Source: Rubripirellula lacrimiformis
Lineage (GTDB): Bacteria; Planctomycetota; Planctomycetia; Pirellulales; Pirellulaceae
Reading direction: 5' to 3'
DNA length: 64,000 bases
NCBI RefSeq assembly: GCF_007741535.1
Contig: NZ_CP036525.1
Coordinates: 3,782,001-3,846,000 of the forward strand
A model generated the notes under the pieces. It saw only the letters and a program-made list of their open reading frames with translations, made no database searches and was not told the origin of the DNA. The translations under genes were made by a program, and so were the position numbers. Positions 1 to 7,124 of this stretch are shown one piece after another. Numbering within the stretch: position 1 is the stretch's first letter; each line of letters begins with the position of its first letter.

Positions 1-897
1 CAGCACGACGATCGTATTGTCGGCATACGGGCTTTCGTCCAATGCGTCCAGCACGCGGCCGACGTTGAAGTCGACCCACGAGATGCATGCTAGGTAGGCG
101 CGACGGACTCGGTTCCAAGCTTGGTCTTTGCGATAGCGTGCATCGTCGTTCAATTTCGCCATCGCTCGGCCCGCCCATGGGACATCGCTCAGATCATCGG
201 TCTTGATCCGCGGGGCCGCGACTTCCTCGGGATACAGATCAAAGAACTGTTGGGGGCAAACAAAGGGGAGGTGTGGTTTGACAATCCCAACGGCCAAGAA
301 AAATGGCTTATCGTGCTGTTGGCCAAGGACGTCGATCCCGTAGGACGCGACCTGGTAATCGGGATGCACTTCGACGGGATCCGTCGTGGGGCAAAACGCC
401 ATCTTGCGGGAATCGCCTTGTTGGTAGCCGGCGGCAGCGTTGTAGTGCAGTGCGTGCACGCTGCGTTGATGATAATCGGTCCATTCGTCGGGCCGTTGTT
501 TCGAACTGTGGTGGATCTTCCCGGCTCCGAACGTCTGGTACCCGTTGGACCGAAACAGAGTCGGAAGGCTGGTGAATGGTGCCAGCACTTCTTCGGGAAC
601 TTTGTCGAGGTCGTAGAACGGGTACAGACCGGAATGGAAGGGTTCGACACCGAACAGCAAGGCGTTGCGGCTGGGCGAACAGGCGGGAGCGGCGCAGTGA
701 GCGTTGGTGAAATTGACACTCCGACGCGCCAGCGCCGCCATGTTGGGCGTTTTCGCTTGCGGGTGTCCGTCCAGGAATTCGGTCCAGTCGTTCATGTCGT
801 CAATCGCGATGAACAGAACGTTGGGCCGTTGTTGGGCCTGGGCCGCTGCCGAGCAAAACAGGCTGGCGACGGTCACGATCCAGAGTGCAATTTTCAT
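1..897 (-). CDS. Sulfatase (iduronate-2-sulfatase-like), C-terminus cut by window edge
   Basis: The minus strand is open from an ATG at 897 to the window edge, giving about 299 residues of a longer protein. A signal peptide (MKIALWIVTVASLFCSAAAQA) is followed by PNVLFIAIDDMNDW, the metal-binding aspartate pair of sulfatases (about residues 33-34). CSPSR at about residue 73 is the C-x-P-S-R motif in which the cysteine is converted to formylglycine by a maturase. The order DDMNDW then PACSPSR resembles the iduronate-2-sulfatase-like group common in marine planctomycetes, which hydrolyse sulfate esters of polysaccharides in the periplasm or outside the cell. The exact substrate cannot be read from sequence. 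The C-terminal half lies outside the window. The neighbour at 1221 is divergent, so the two genes share the 898-1220 spacer. Confidence 0.9.
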   Translation of the reverse strand, partial: MKIALWIVTVASLFCSAAAQAQQRPNVLFIAIDDMNDWTEFLDGHPQAKTPNMAALARRSVNFTNAHCAAPACSPSRNALLFGVEPFHSGLYPFYDLDKVPEEVLAPFTSLPTLFRSNGYQTFGAGKIHHSSKQRPDEWTDYHQRSVHALHYNAAAGYQQGDSRKMAFCPTTDPVEVHPDYQVASYGIDVLGQQHDKPFFLAVGIVKPHLPFVCPQQFFDLYPEEVAAPRIKTDDLSDVPWAGRAMAKLNDDARYRKDQAWNRVRRAYLACISWVDFNVGRVLDALDESPYADNTIVVL

Positions 898-1220
898 CTT
901 GTCGCCATTTTTGGGATGATGGTGAGCGGTGCGGAGCATGGGTTGCGGTGGGCTGCCAGGTAGACCGGGGCTCCGAGAAGCTTCCACTAGTTTAACCGAC
1001 ACAGAGTTGGCGATTGGACGTTGTTGCGACCAGCGGATGATCGTGCACCATCGCCGCGACGGCGTGCAGTATGATACGGATCGTGCGAGAAAAAAGTGTC
1101 CGGCCCCGTTTGCCGGGAACGGGCCCCTCGGGTGCTTCGCACAAAAGGGGGCGGACTCTTATTTTTCGCTCAGTCCTAAGCATCACGTCGTCCAAGTTTC
1201 TTGGACCTGAAAGGATCAAG
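898..1220. other. Divergent intergenic region with a palindromic element
   Basis: This 323-base spacer separates the sulfatase (minus) from the membrane protein at 1221 (plus). It must hold both promoters, but no convincing -35/-10 pair was identified. Its right half contains the cloverleaf-like element listed separately at 1085-1169. Open frames through the spacer lack ribosome-binding sites and protein-like composition and are not called. Confidence 0.5.
1085..1169. repeat. Cloverleaf-like palindromic element, copy A
   Basis: The outer arms (1085-1107 and 1147-1169) are complementary at 19 of 23 positions by eye. Inside are two small hairpins: CCCGTT paired with AACGGG, and GTGC-TTC-GCAC. 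A clearly homologous element lies at 41265-41351, sharing the starts GAGAAAAA and GTGTCCG and the GGGAAC and GCTTCGCA segments. Both copies lie shortly upstream of a plus-strand gene, here 51 bases before the ATG at 1221. It could be a dispersed REP/MITE-like repeat or a structured 5' leader; the sequence alone does not decide. Confidence 0.7.
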
Positions 1221-1976
1221 ATGAGCCAAGCCAATCCTTATGCACCGACCACTTCCATCCCCATCAACGACACGGACATCCGCCGCGTTGCCATCCGTCC
1301 GATCGGCTTATTGAAGCGTAGTTGGCGGATGCTGGGGGACCAATATTGGCTGTTCCTAGGGATCACCTTTGGCGGAATTCTGATTGGATCGGTCGTCCCA
1401 TTCGGTTTGATCCTGGGGCCGATGTTGGTCGGGATCTACCTGTGCTATCTATCACTGGAACGGCGCGAGAAGGTAGAGTTTGGGACGGTGTTCAAGGGAT
1501 TTGATTTCTTCAAAGAGTCGTTCATCGCCACGTTGTGTCTGATTGCGTTGACGATGGTGGTAATGATTCCGTTCATGATCGCGATGGCGGTGTTGATCAT
1601 GCCTACTTTCGCTCAGGCTGCCCAGAACAATCAGCCGCCTTCGTTTCCCGTCGCGATCTTCCTGATGTACCCGCTGATGCTGATGGCCAACATCGTCATC
1701 ACTCTGCCGTTCATCTTTACGTTTCAGTTGATCGCAGACCGGAACTTGTCGGCGATGGAAGCGATCAAGGCGAGCATCCAAGGTGTGAGAAAGAACCTAT
1801 GGGGCATCGTATGGTTCTTTGCACTGCTGATGATCATCTCGTTCGCACTGGCGTGCATGTGCTATGTCCCCGCGATCCTGTTTTTGCCAGTGTCGTTCGG
1901 ATCGTTGTTTCTGCTGTACCGTGACATTTATCCACACCAAGGCGGTGCCGACCCCGCAGCGAATACGTTCGGCTGA
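1221..1976 (+). CDS. Multi-pass membrane protein of unknown function
   Basis: A 251-residue protein with a short polar N-terminus (MSQANPYAPTTSIP) and about five or six hydrophobic segments: around LFLGITFGGILIGSV, LILGPMLVGIYLCYL, FIATLCLIALTMVVMIPFMIAMAVLIM, ALFLMYPLMLMANIVITLPFIF-like sequence, and GIVWFFALLMIISFALACMCYVPAILFLPVSF. I chose the ATG at 1221 because AAGGA lies just upstream; a longer open frame begins at 1071 but runs through the palindromic element. The overall pattern resembles small bacterial integral membrane proteins of the DUF975 or GDPD-membrane-domain kind, but I see no diagnostic motif. It is transcribed divergently from the sulfatase and is followed by an intergenic repeat cluster. 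Confidence 0.8.
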   Translation: MSQANPYAPTTSIPINDTDIRRVAIRPIGLLKRSWRMLGDQYWLFLGITFGGILIGSVVPFGLILGPMLVGIYLCYLSLERREKVEFGTVFKGFDFFKESFIATLCLIALTMVVMIPFMIAMAVLIMPTFAQAAQNNQPPSFPVAIFLMYPLMLMANIVITLPFIFTFQLIADRNLSAMEAIKASIQGVRKNLWGIVWFFALLMIISFALACMCYVPAILFLPVSFGSLFLLYRDIYPHQGGADPAANTFG

Positions 1977-2003
1977 TTCGTTGTGCTGCGAGTTGACGCA
2001 GGC

Positions 2004-2205
2004 AAAACCGTGAGTTGTGCGATCGACACAATTTGCCCCCTCTGCCCCCGGATTGGCGGAAGAATCGGACGAGGCATAAGCAAGCCGCGTGTGATAACCG
2101 ACGCTATCGCGTGGCGGCTGATAGCGTGGCAGTTGGTTGGTTGCTAATTCGGGAAAACCGTGAGTTGTGCGATCGACACATTTTGCCCCCTCTCCCCCGG
2201 ATTGA
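2004..2205. repeat. Direct repeat pair of about 50 bp
   Basis: Two near-identical segments, 2004-2055 and 2154-2205, share the start AAAACCGTGAGTTGTGCGAT followed by CGACACA, TTTGCCCCCTCT and CCCCCGGATTG. They lie in the intergenic region after the 1221 gene. No coding role is visible. Confidence 0.75.
2059..2130 (+). repeat. Intergenic repeat, left copy
   Basis: This segment, beginning GAAGAATCGGACGAGGCATA and including the shared core CCGACGCTATCGCGTGGCG, is matched at roughly 85 percent identity by 3871-3943 on the other side of the insertion sequence. Before the insertion the two copies would have been about 220 bases apart. It belongs to a dispersed intergenic repeat rather than to the insertion sequence itself. 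Confidence 0.65.
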
Positions 2206-2242
2206 ATGCGAGTTCTGCTCGCATTGAATCTGGGGGAGAGGG
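2188..2242. repeat. Long REP-like hairpin next to the IS insertion point
   Basis: Arms 2188-2212 and 2218-2242 are complementary at 23 of 25 positions around the loop TTCTG. The right arm reads on into GGTTGGGGTGAGGGG, a composition typical of bacterial REP-type intergenic palindromes. The insertion sequence target duplication begins at 2247, five bases beyond the arm, so the element was probably inserted into this palindromic repeat. It could also act as a transcription terminator stem for the gene ending at 1976, but no T-run follows. Confidence 0.7.
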
Positions 2243-2246
2243 TTGG

Positions 2247-2255
2247 GGTGAGGGG
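2247..2255. repeat. Target-site duplication, left copy (GGTGAGGGG)
   Basis: GGTGAGGGG directly abuts the left inverted repeat and is repeated exactly at 3851-3859 directly abutting the right one. Nine bases is within the range known for IS4-superfamily elements. The perfect match suggests a fairly recent insertion. Confidence 0.85.
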
Positions 2256-3850
2256 CAACGCCGTTAAGGAAATTTTTCATGCTGCATTTGAGAGGTCCAG
2301 TGTAGCTTTGGCAAGCTTCTGTTGCTCTGCGGTGGCGAGTTCAATTGTGGGTGGGCCGGTCCGGGGTTCCTCTTTTCGGCGTGGGTAGTTGCGACTTTTC
2401 TTTTTACTTGCGCGGTCGTATGTATCCGTCAACGCACCGGCCAAGAGACTCCGAAGCGATTCGCCCCGCGCGGGTATCTCGTTGGGGCAGTGCAGGATGT
2501 TTTGCAATATTCGTAACACCATCGCGACGCTCGTTTGAGCCGCCGGTTCGATCCGATCGATTTGTTCGCGAAGCGCAAGTAACTGCGCCATCCAAAGACC
2601 GACAAGCGACCAGGTTAACTCGTGCTCGACGACATCCGGCGTTCGCCCGAGCAGTTTCGAACGACCGTAAGTTTGCTTTAAGGATCGGAATTGCACTTCG
2701 ATTCCCCAGCGTTTTCGATAAATTTCCCCAGCACGCGAATCACTTAACTTGCGTAAGTTCAATTCGTTGGTGACGAGATAGACTTCGCCACGTCCGTCGT
2801 GAAAGCGAAGTAGCCGAAGGACCAACGGCGGCTGCTTGCGTTGCTGTTTTTCTTTCGGCCAGCAGTACACGATGCCATCACGTTCGCGAACCCGTCCAAG
2901 TTGCTTCAGGAAGCGACAATTGCTTCCGACACGCGTCAGGAAGTGATGGCCGTGGCTGTCGATCGCGTTCCAAAAGTCGTAGCCGACGAAACCAGCATCA
3001 CCGCAGATGAGCGTGTTTTTCGGTAGGTCTAAAGCATTCAGCATTTCCAACAGATGGGCTCGTTCGCTGGAATAACTCGGTCCGATTTTCCATGCCCATG
3101 GCAATCGCTGTCCGACATGCCACAGTAGCGTAAGCCAGACTTGAGGACCGACGGGCTGCGGATTGTAGTTCTTCTTTTTGCTCACCGGTTTTCGTTTGTT
3201 GGCGTGTCGACCACGCTTGTTCTTCTTGTTCTTCTTGTTCTTCTTCGATCCCCTTTTGTTCTTTGGCTTGCAGAACCGCTTCTCGTTGGCCAGGGTTCGG
3301 CAAGCATCCAAGCGGGAACCGTCGACGGCCAACACCAACCAAATCCCAATGCGAAAACTTGCTTGATCTGTCTTCTCCATCAAATGATGCATTCGTTGGA
3401 CCAGTGGCGGAAGGATTTGCTCGGTGTACTTCTGCAGTGCAGTGATCAGCGTCTGATACGAATGAATCCCGGTCGTACCGAATAAGCTCTCGACACTTTT
3501 GATCGCGTCTTTGGTGGATTCGACGAGCAATGATTGACTACTCCAAACCCATAGAATTGCGACCTGCATCAAGTGAGTCGGCACCCAATTGGCATTGCCG
3601 TGAACACGAACCTTTGCGAATAATTGGTCGTTGGCGATCCAGCGAATCGCTTTGGCCAGCTGTTCACCTTGAGTCATTGATTGCTTCTGTTTCGAAGCAG
3701 CATCCTTGCCACTGTTACTCATAGCCAGGCTCCTTTTCTTTCGACGGTGTAGTCGAGGATTTTGGGGGGAGCCTGGCTTATTTCATTTATGGCCCTCCAA
3801 AAGCTATCCTGGTTACCTAATTCACTCGAAAAATTTCCTTAACGGCGTTG
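2256..3850. mobile_element. Complete IS4-family insertion sequence, 1595 bp
   Basis: The element is bounded by perfect 23-bp inverted repeats, 2256-2278 and 3828-3850 (outer end CAACGCCGTTAAGG, inner end AAATTTTTC). It is flanked by a perfect 9-bp target duplication. A single minus-strand transposase gene fills it, and the stop codon lies inside the left inverted repeat. The intact gene, perfect ends and perfect duplication argue that the element is recent and probably still mobile. It is inserted in a non-coding repeat cluster and disrupts no recognisable gene. Confidence 0.93.
2277..3722 (-). CDS. IS4-family DDE transposase
   Basis: A full-length 481-residue transposase. The first catalytic aspartate is in LAVDGSRLD (about residue 134) and the second in ICGDAGFVGYD (about 242). 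The C-terminal signature YRKRWGIEVQFRSLK (about 335-349) fits the IS4 pattern Y-(2)-R-(3)-E-(6)-K exactly and supplies the catalytic glutamate. A lysine/asparagine-rich stretch at about 153-185 lies between the first two catalytic residues. The start ATG at 3722 is preceded by AAAGGAG at good spacing. No frameshift or missing catalytic residue is visible, so the protein is predicted to be active in cut-and-paste transposition of its own element. Confidence 0.95.
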   Translation of the reverse strand: MSNSGKDAASKQKQSMTQGEQLAKAIRWIANDQLFAKVRVHGNANWVPTHLMQVAILWVWSSQSLLVESTKDAIKSVESLFGTTGIHSYQTLITALQKYTEQILPPLVQRMHHLMEKTDQASFRIGIWLVLAVDGSRLDACRTLANEKRFCKPKNKRGSKKNKKNKKNKRGRHANKRKPVSKKKNYNPQPVGPQVWLTLLWHVGQRLPWAWKIGPSYSSERAHLLEMLNALDLPKNTLICGDAGFVGYDFWNAIDSHGHHFLTRVGSNCRFLKQLGRVRERDGIVYCWPKEKQQRKQPPLVLRLLRFHDGRGEVYLVTNELNLRKLSDSRAGEIYRKRWGIEVQFRSLKQTYGRSKLLGRTPDVVEHELTWSLVGLWMAQLLALREQIDRIEPAAQTSVAMVLRILQNILHCPNEIPARGESLRSLLAGALTDTYDRASKKKSRNYPRRKEEPRTGPPTIELATAEQQKLAKATLDLSNAA

Positions 3851-3859
3851 GGTGAGGGG
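3851..3859. repeat. Target-site duplication, right copy (GGTGAGGGG)
   Basis: Exact copy of 2247-2255, directly adjoining the right inverted repeat of the insertion sequence. Confidence 0.85.
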
Positions 3860-3870
3860 GCTGTGGGACA

Positions 3871-3943
3871 GAAGAATCGTGTGAGGCATGAGCAAGCCGC
3901 ACTTAGGAACCGACGCTATCGCGTGGCGTCTGATGGGCTGGCG
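3871..3943 (+). repeat. Intergenic repeat, right copy
   Basis: Counterpart of 2059-2130, beginning GAAGAATCGTGTGAGGCATG and containing CCGACGCTATCGCGTGGCG. The rest of the spacer up to 4177 holds nothing I can assign. A 79-codon open frame (3848-4087) is a by-product of the repeat. Confidence 0.65.
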
Positions 3944-4177
3944 GCTCATTGGATGGCGTCTGCGAGCGAGGGAATTGGTATCGGTGGTTGGTTTTTGACT
4001 TGCTTGGTTGATTTGGGACCTGGTGTAGTCGGTGTTCGTGCGTTTTTTGCGTTTCTAAGCGACGTTGGTACGGGAATTGTTCTCTGAGTGGGTTGTGGCT
4101 AACGCGTTTGAATCGTTGAGAACACTTTCGAGCTTGCGAAGGCTACCTTTGTTTACAACAACACCTAGGTAACGTTC

Positions 4178-4432
4178 ATGTTTTGGTTGATTGGTTGGAT
4201 CCTGTTTGGCTTTCTGGTGGGCTTGATCGCTCGTGCAATGATGCCTGGCGTGCAGTCGCTGGGGTGCCTACGGACGATGGGCTTGGGGATCGCCGGATCT
4301 CTCGTCGGTGGAATGATCGGGTACTTCTTGACCGGCGGCTCGGTGATTCAGTCCAGCGGTTGGATTGGATCGGTGATCGGGGCCGTCGTGTTGCTGGCGG
4401 TCCAGAGTCGACGTCAGGGTCGCATTGAATGA
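4178..4432 (+). CDS. GlsB/YeaQ/YmgE-family small membrane protein
   Basis: An 84-residue, very hydrophobic protein: MFWLIGWILFGFLVGLIARAMMPG, then GLGIAGSLVGGMIGYFL, then GWIGSVIGAVVLLAVQSR. Three glycine-rich membrane segments, an R-A-(x)-M-P-G motif after the first, and a short basic tail are characteristic of the transglycosylase-associated/GlsB family. The family is usually linked to general stress but has no defined biochemical role. The gene stands alone, facing the minus-strand gene that ends at 4506. No strong ribosome-binding site was seen. Confidence 0.85.
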   Translation: MFWLIGWILFGFLVGLIARAMMPGVQSLGCLRTMGLGIAGSLVGGMIGYFLTGGSVIQSSGWIGSVIGAVVLLAVQSRRQGRIE

Positions 4433-4505
4433 TGCGCCACATTGCGGGCGACCGCGGTGGGAATGCTGCGTGTTTGATCGCAAGCGGTTTCGCAGCGGGC
4501 CGCAA

Positions 4506-5639
4506 CTACCAACCAAGCGTACAGGTCACCGATCGGTGATCCGATCCGACGTTTTTGCCCACTGTTTTGGATAGGCACGTTAGCGTTGGACTGATCAGCA
4601 CGTGATCAATCATGATTCCGAAAGGGAACCAGCTGGGGCCGCTGTAGTGCGTGGGCGTCCAATCGAGACCGACGTTAGCGAGTCGAAGTCGAGTGGTGTT
4701 TGAAAATTGACTCAGCGCGGGCGCCCAAGGCGTCGCATTCATGTCACCCACGACGACCGTGGGCAGACCAGGCGATGTTTTGCGATCAGTAAGAATCTTC
4801 CGAGCCAAGCGAGTTAGATGATCGTTTCGCTGGTTGAAGTTGAACTCGCTGACCGGGGGCAACGGGTGCGTTGCATAAACGCGGCACTTTCGCCCATCGA
4901 TATCGATCGTTGCGGCGATCGAATCGATTTCATGAGCGAACGAAAAAATCTCGCTGTGTGAAATCGGATGTTTGGAAAAGATCCCGATGCCAAAGGCGTG
5001 ATCACTGATCGGACGGGTCATGCGATGCGGGTAACAATGTTCGGTGTGAGCCGAAATCTTGTCGGACAGTTCGTGGCTGAGTTCGATCACCACGAAGACG
5101 TCTGGATCGGACTGCAGAATTTCCGCAATCACTTCCCCATGTCGTTGGTTCGAAATCAACGCATTCACCACGGTGATGGTCCATGGTGCTGCATCGCGGA
5201 CGGCCCGGTTGCTAGGTCCCGACGAACGCGCTGACGCCGAACTGAGCCCGATCCCTGAAAAGATCGCGGGAGCATGCATCGAAAGTGTCATCAGCAGGAT
5301 GGTCAACACGATCCATTGACGCCGAAGCACTGTCAAGGCAGCGACGATTAAGATTGCGATGCACTGCTGCAGCCTTAGTTCCGCTAGCAGATTGGCGATC
5401 CAGTTGTACGGAGCCGCCGCCGTGACGACTGCGACCAATAGCAACATGCTTGCCAAGACAGCAACCACCACGTGAACTGGCGGCCGAGCTGTGTTGCCTG
5501 CCAACGCAGAGACCGGTTGCTGCCAGGGCCCTATTACCGAGGAAGCCGAATCCAGTGGTCCAGGTTGGGGGGATCTGCGTGGCACCGTGTTGGATATCCG
5601 TTCATCAAGTTTTCTAGCGATTGTCAAACGGTGACGCAT
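4506..5639 (-). CDS. Membrane-anchored endonuclease/exonuclease/phosphatase-family protein
   Basis: Two or three N-terminal hydrophobic segments (HVVVAVLASMLLLVAVVTAA, CIAILIVAALTVL, IVLTILLMTLSM) precede an extracytoplasmic EEP domain. Diagnostic pieces appear in order: VVNALISNQ, FVVIELS (metal-binding glutamate), VVVGDMNATPW (G-D-x-N-A-T-P-W), IDHVLIS and GSDHRSV (catalytic S-D-H). These motifs define the Mg-dependent phosphodiesterase/phosphatase fold, and the N-terminal layout is like other membrane EEP proteins (YafD-like). The substrate is unknown. The frame is open back to a TTG at 5711; I prefer the ATG at 5639 because the extra 24 residues are not protein-like and cover an 18-bp palindrome. 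It is probably co-transcribed with the dehydrogenase upstream. Confidence 0.85.
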   Translation of the reverse strand: MRHRLTIARKLDERISNTVPRRSPQPGPLDSASSVIGPWQQPVSALAGNTARPPVHVVVAVLASMLLLVAVVTAAAPYNWIANLLAELRLQQCIAILIVAALTVLRRQWIVLTILLMTLSMHAPAIFSGIGLSSASARSSGPSNRAVRDAAPWTITVVNALISNQRHGEVIAEILQSDPDVFVVIELSHELSDKISAHTEHCYPHRMTRPISDHAFGIGIFSKHPISHSEIFSFAHEIDSIAATIDIDGRKCRVYATHPLPPVSEFNFNQRNDHLTRLARKILTDRKTSPGLPTVVVGDMNATPWAPALSQFSNTTRLRLANVGLDWTPTHYSGPSWFPFGIMIDHVLISPTLTCLSKTVGKNVGSDHRSVTCTLGW

Positions 5640-5660
5640 CGGGCACGCGGCCAGACCCTG

Positions 5661-5678
5661 TCCGCGAACGTTCGCGGA
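5661..5678. promoter_or_regulatory. Perfect 18-bp palindrome, possible operator or short hairpin
   Basis: TCCGCGAACGTTCGCGGA reads identically on both strands. It lies between the end of the dehydrogenase (5736) and the chosen ATG of the EEP gene (5639). The symmetry would suit a dimeric repressor site, but there is no direct evidence of function. Confidence 0.35.
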
Positions 5679-5735
5679 ACACTGAACTGGAATCCCGAAC
5701 TGGAACGACAACCTTCTGTTTTGACCGAAGGCTAT

Positions 5736-7037
5736 TTAGACCTTGGGTTGCCAGCCATCAGCATACGATCGCGACCACAGTTTCGCTGCGTCGGGGTTAT
5801 CGACGATCCGGCCATTTTGCGGATCGGTGTGCAGCACCGATTCGGTTCGGTATGCGATGTTGCCCAGGTGGCACAGCAGTGTACTTTGGTGTGCGATTTC
5901 GATATCCGCATTCGGACGACGGTCGTTGCGAATTGCGTCAACGAAATCGGCAAAGTGGTCCTGATCTCCGCCTGCGCCGGTTTGCTGATCGATCTGTTTG
6001 TCCTTCATGTCGTAAAGCACAAATCCGGATCCATTGATGACGATGGAGCCTTCGGTGCCATGAAAACTGAGCCCGAATCGGGATCCGTGCGGCCCCAACG
6101 GCGACCAGCTAAGTCCTTCCCAGGTGATGGTCTTTTTGTCCGGGAAGTCGTAGGTGACCATCATCGTGTCAGGCGTTTCTTGGTCATCATCGTGACGGTA
6201 CTTGCCACCACCGGCAGTGACGCGTTCGGGGTAGGTGGCCTGCAGTCCCCAGCGTGCGACATCGATGGCGTGAACGCCGTTGTTGCCCAGTTCGCCATTG
6301 CCCCACAGCCAATTCCAGTGCCAATTGTAGGGGACGACATTGTCTTTGAAGGCGACGCGTGGGGCAGGTCCCTGCCACAGGTCCCAGTCGAATCCGTCGG
6401 GCGGTGTTTGTTCGGTTCCATGTCCGATCGAAGGTCGGCGATTGTTGTACCAGCATCGCGAATAGAGTGCTTCGCCAATGGTCCCCGAGTGGATCCGATC
6501 GACCGCTTCGATGATCGCGGGCCAACTGCGGCGTTGGGTGCCCATTTGCACCACACGGTTGGCAGCGCGAGCGGCCTGGATCGCCATCTCGCCTTCGGCC
6601 GGATTGTGGCTGCAGGGTTTTTCGACATAGACATGTTTGCCCGCTTGGCATCCCATGATCGTCGCCGGAGCATGCCAGTGGTTGGGGGCTGCGCAGACGA
6701 TGGCGTCGATCGAATCTTGGTCGAGCATTTGGCGGAAGTCGCTGAACACTTCGGGACGCTTGGTTTGGGACTTCGCGATCGAGTCAGCGGTTCGCTGTGC
6801 GGCCGCCTGGTCGACGTCGCAAACCGCGGCGATGTCGACGCTGCCTAGTTTCAGCATGCCCTTGGAGATCGCACTGCCGCGTGAACCGGTGCCCATGATT
6901 CCGATGGATACACGGCTGTTGGCATCCGTTTTCTCTGCCGCAGCGGCAGGGGATGACATCGCGTTTGCAGACAACGCGGATGCGGACAGTGCGGCAACGC
7001 CTTGCAGGAACAGACGGCGATCGGCGGTAGGGTTCAT
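5736..7037 (-). CDS. Gfo/Idh/MocA-family oxidoreductase with twin-arginine signal
   Basis: A 433-residue secreted NAD(P)-dependent dehydrogenase. The N-terminus TADRRLFLQGVAALSASALSANA is a twin-arginine signal. The Rossmann loop IGIMGTGSRG is at about residues 45-54, AVCDVD follows, and the family motif EKPCSHN is at about 139. The C-terminal part holds the substrate domain (NWHWNWLWGNGELGNNGVHAIDVARWGL). Planctomycetes carry many of these TAT-exported paralogues, generally linked to sugar or cyclitol turnover; the substrate here cannot be named. The gene follows the VWA gene by 87 bases and precedes the EEP gene on the same strand, so a loose three-gene transcript is possible. Confidence 0.93.
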   Translation of the reverse strand: MNPTADRRLFLQGVAALSASALSANAMSSPAAAAEKTDANSRVSIGIMGTGSRGSAISKGMLKLGSVDIAAVCDVDQAAAQRTADSIAKSQTKRPEVFSDFRQMLDQDSIDAIVCAAPNHWHAPATIMGCQAGKHVYVEKPCSHNPAEGEMAIQAARAANRVVQMGTQRRSWPAIIEAVDRIHSGTIGEALYSRCWYNNRRPSIGHGTEQTPPDGFDWDLWQGPAPRVAFKDNVVPYNWHWNWLWGNGELGNNGVHAIDVARWGLQATYPERVTAGGGKYRHDDDQETPDTMMVTYDFPDKKTITWEGLSWSPLGPHGSRFGLSFHGTEGSIVINGSGFVLYDMKDKQIDQQTGAGGDQDHFADFVDAIRNDRRPNADIEIAHQSTLLCHLGNIAYRTESVLHTDPQNGRIVDNPDAAKLWSRSYADGWQPKV

Positions 7038-7124
7038 GGAAACAGCTCGTTAGCAAAAAGGTGGGAAACGATGCGAAGGCGGGATCCACGTCGATGGGGC
7101 ATCGAGCGTGGAGTGTGATTCTAG

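Noticed and set aside
121-963. 280-codon plus-strand open frame over the sulfatase
   Set aside because: It is antisense to a sulfatase whose signal peptide, DDMNDW and CSPSR motifs are all in the minus strand frame.
2059-3943. Direct repeat flanking the insertion sequence as a composite transposon boundary
   Set aside because: The repeat copies are intergenic repeats about 85 percent alike and not the ends of the element, which are the 23-bp inverted repeats at 2256 and 3850.
5472-6848. 458-codon plus-strand open frame across the dehydrogenase
   Set aside because: It is antisense to the TAT-signal Gfo/Idh/MocA protein with clear Rossmann and EKP motifs.
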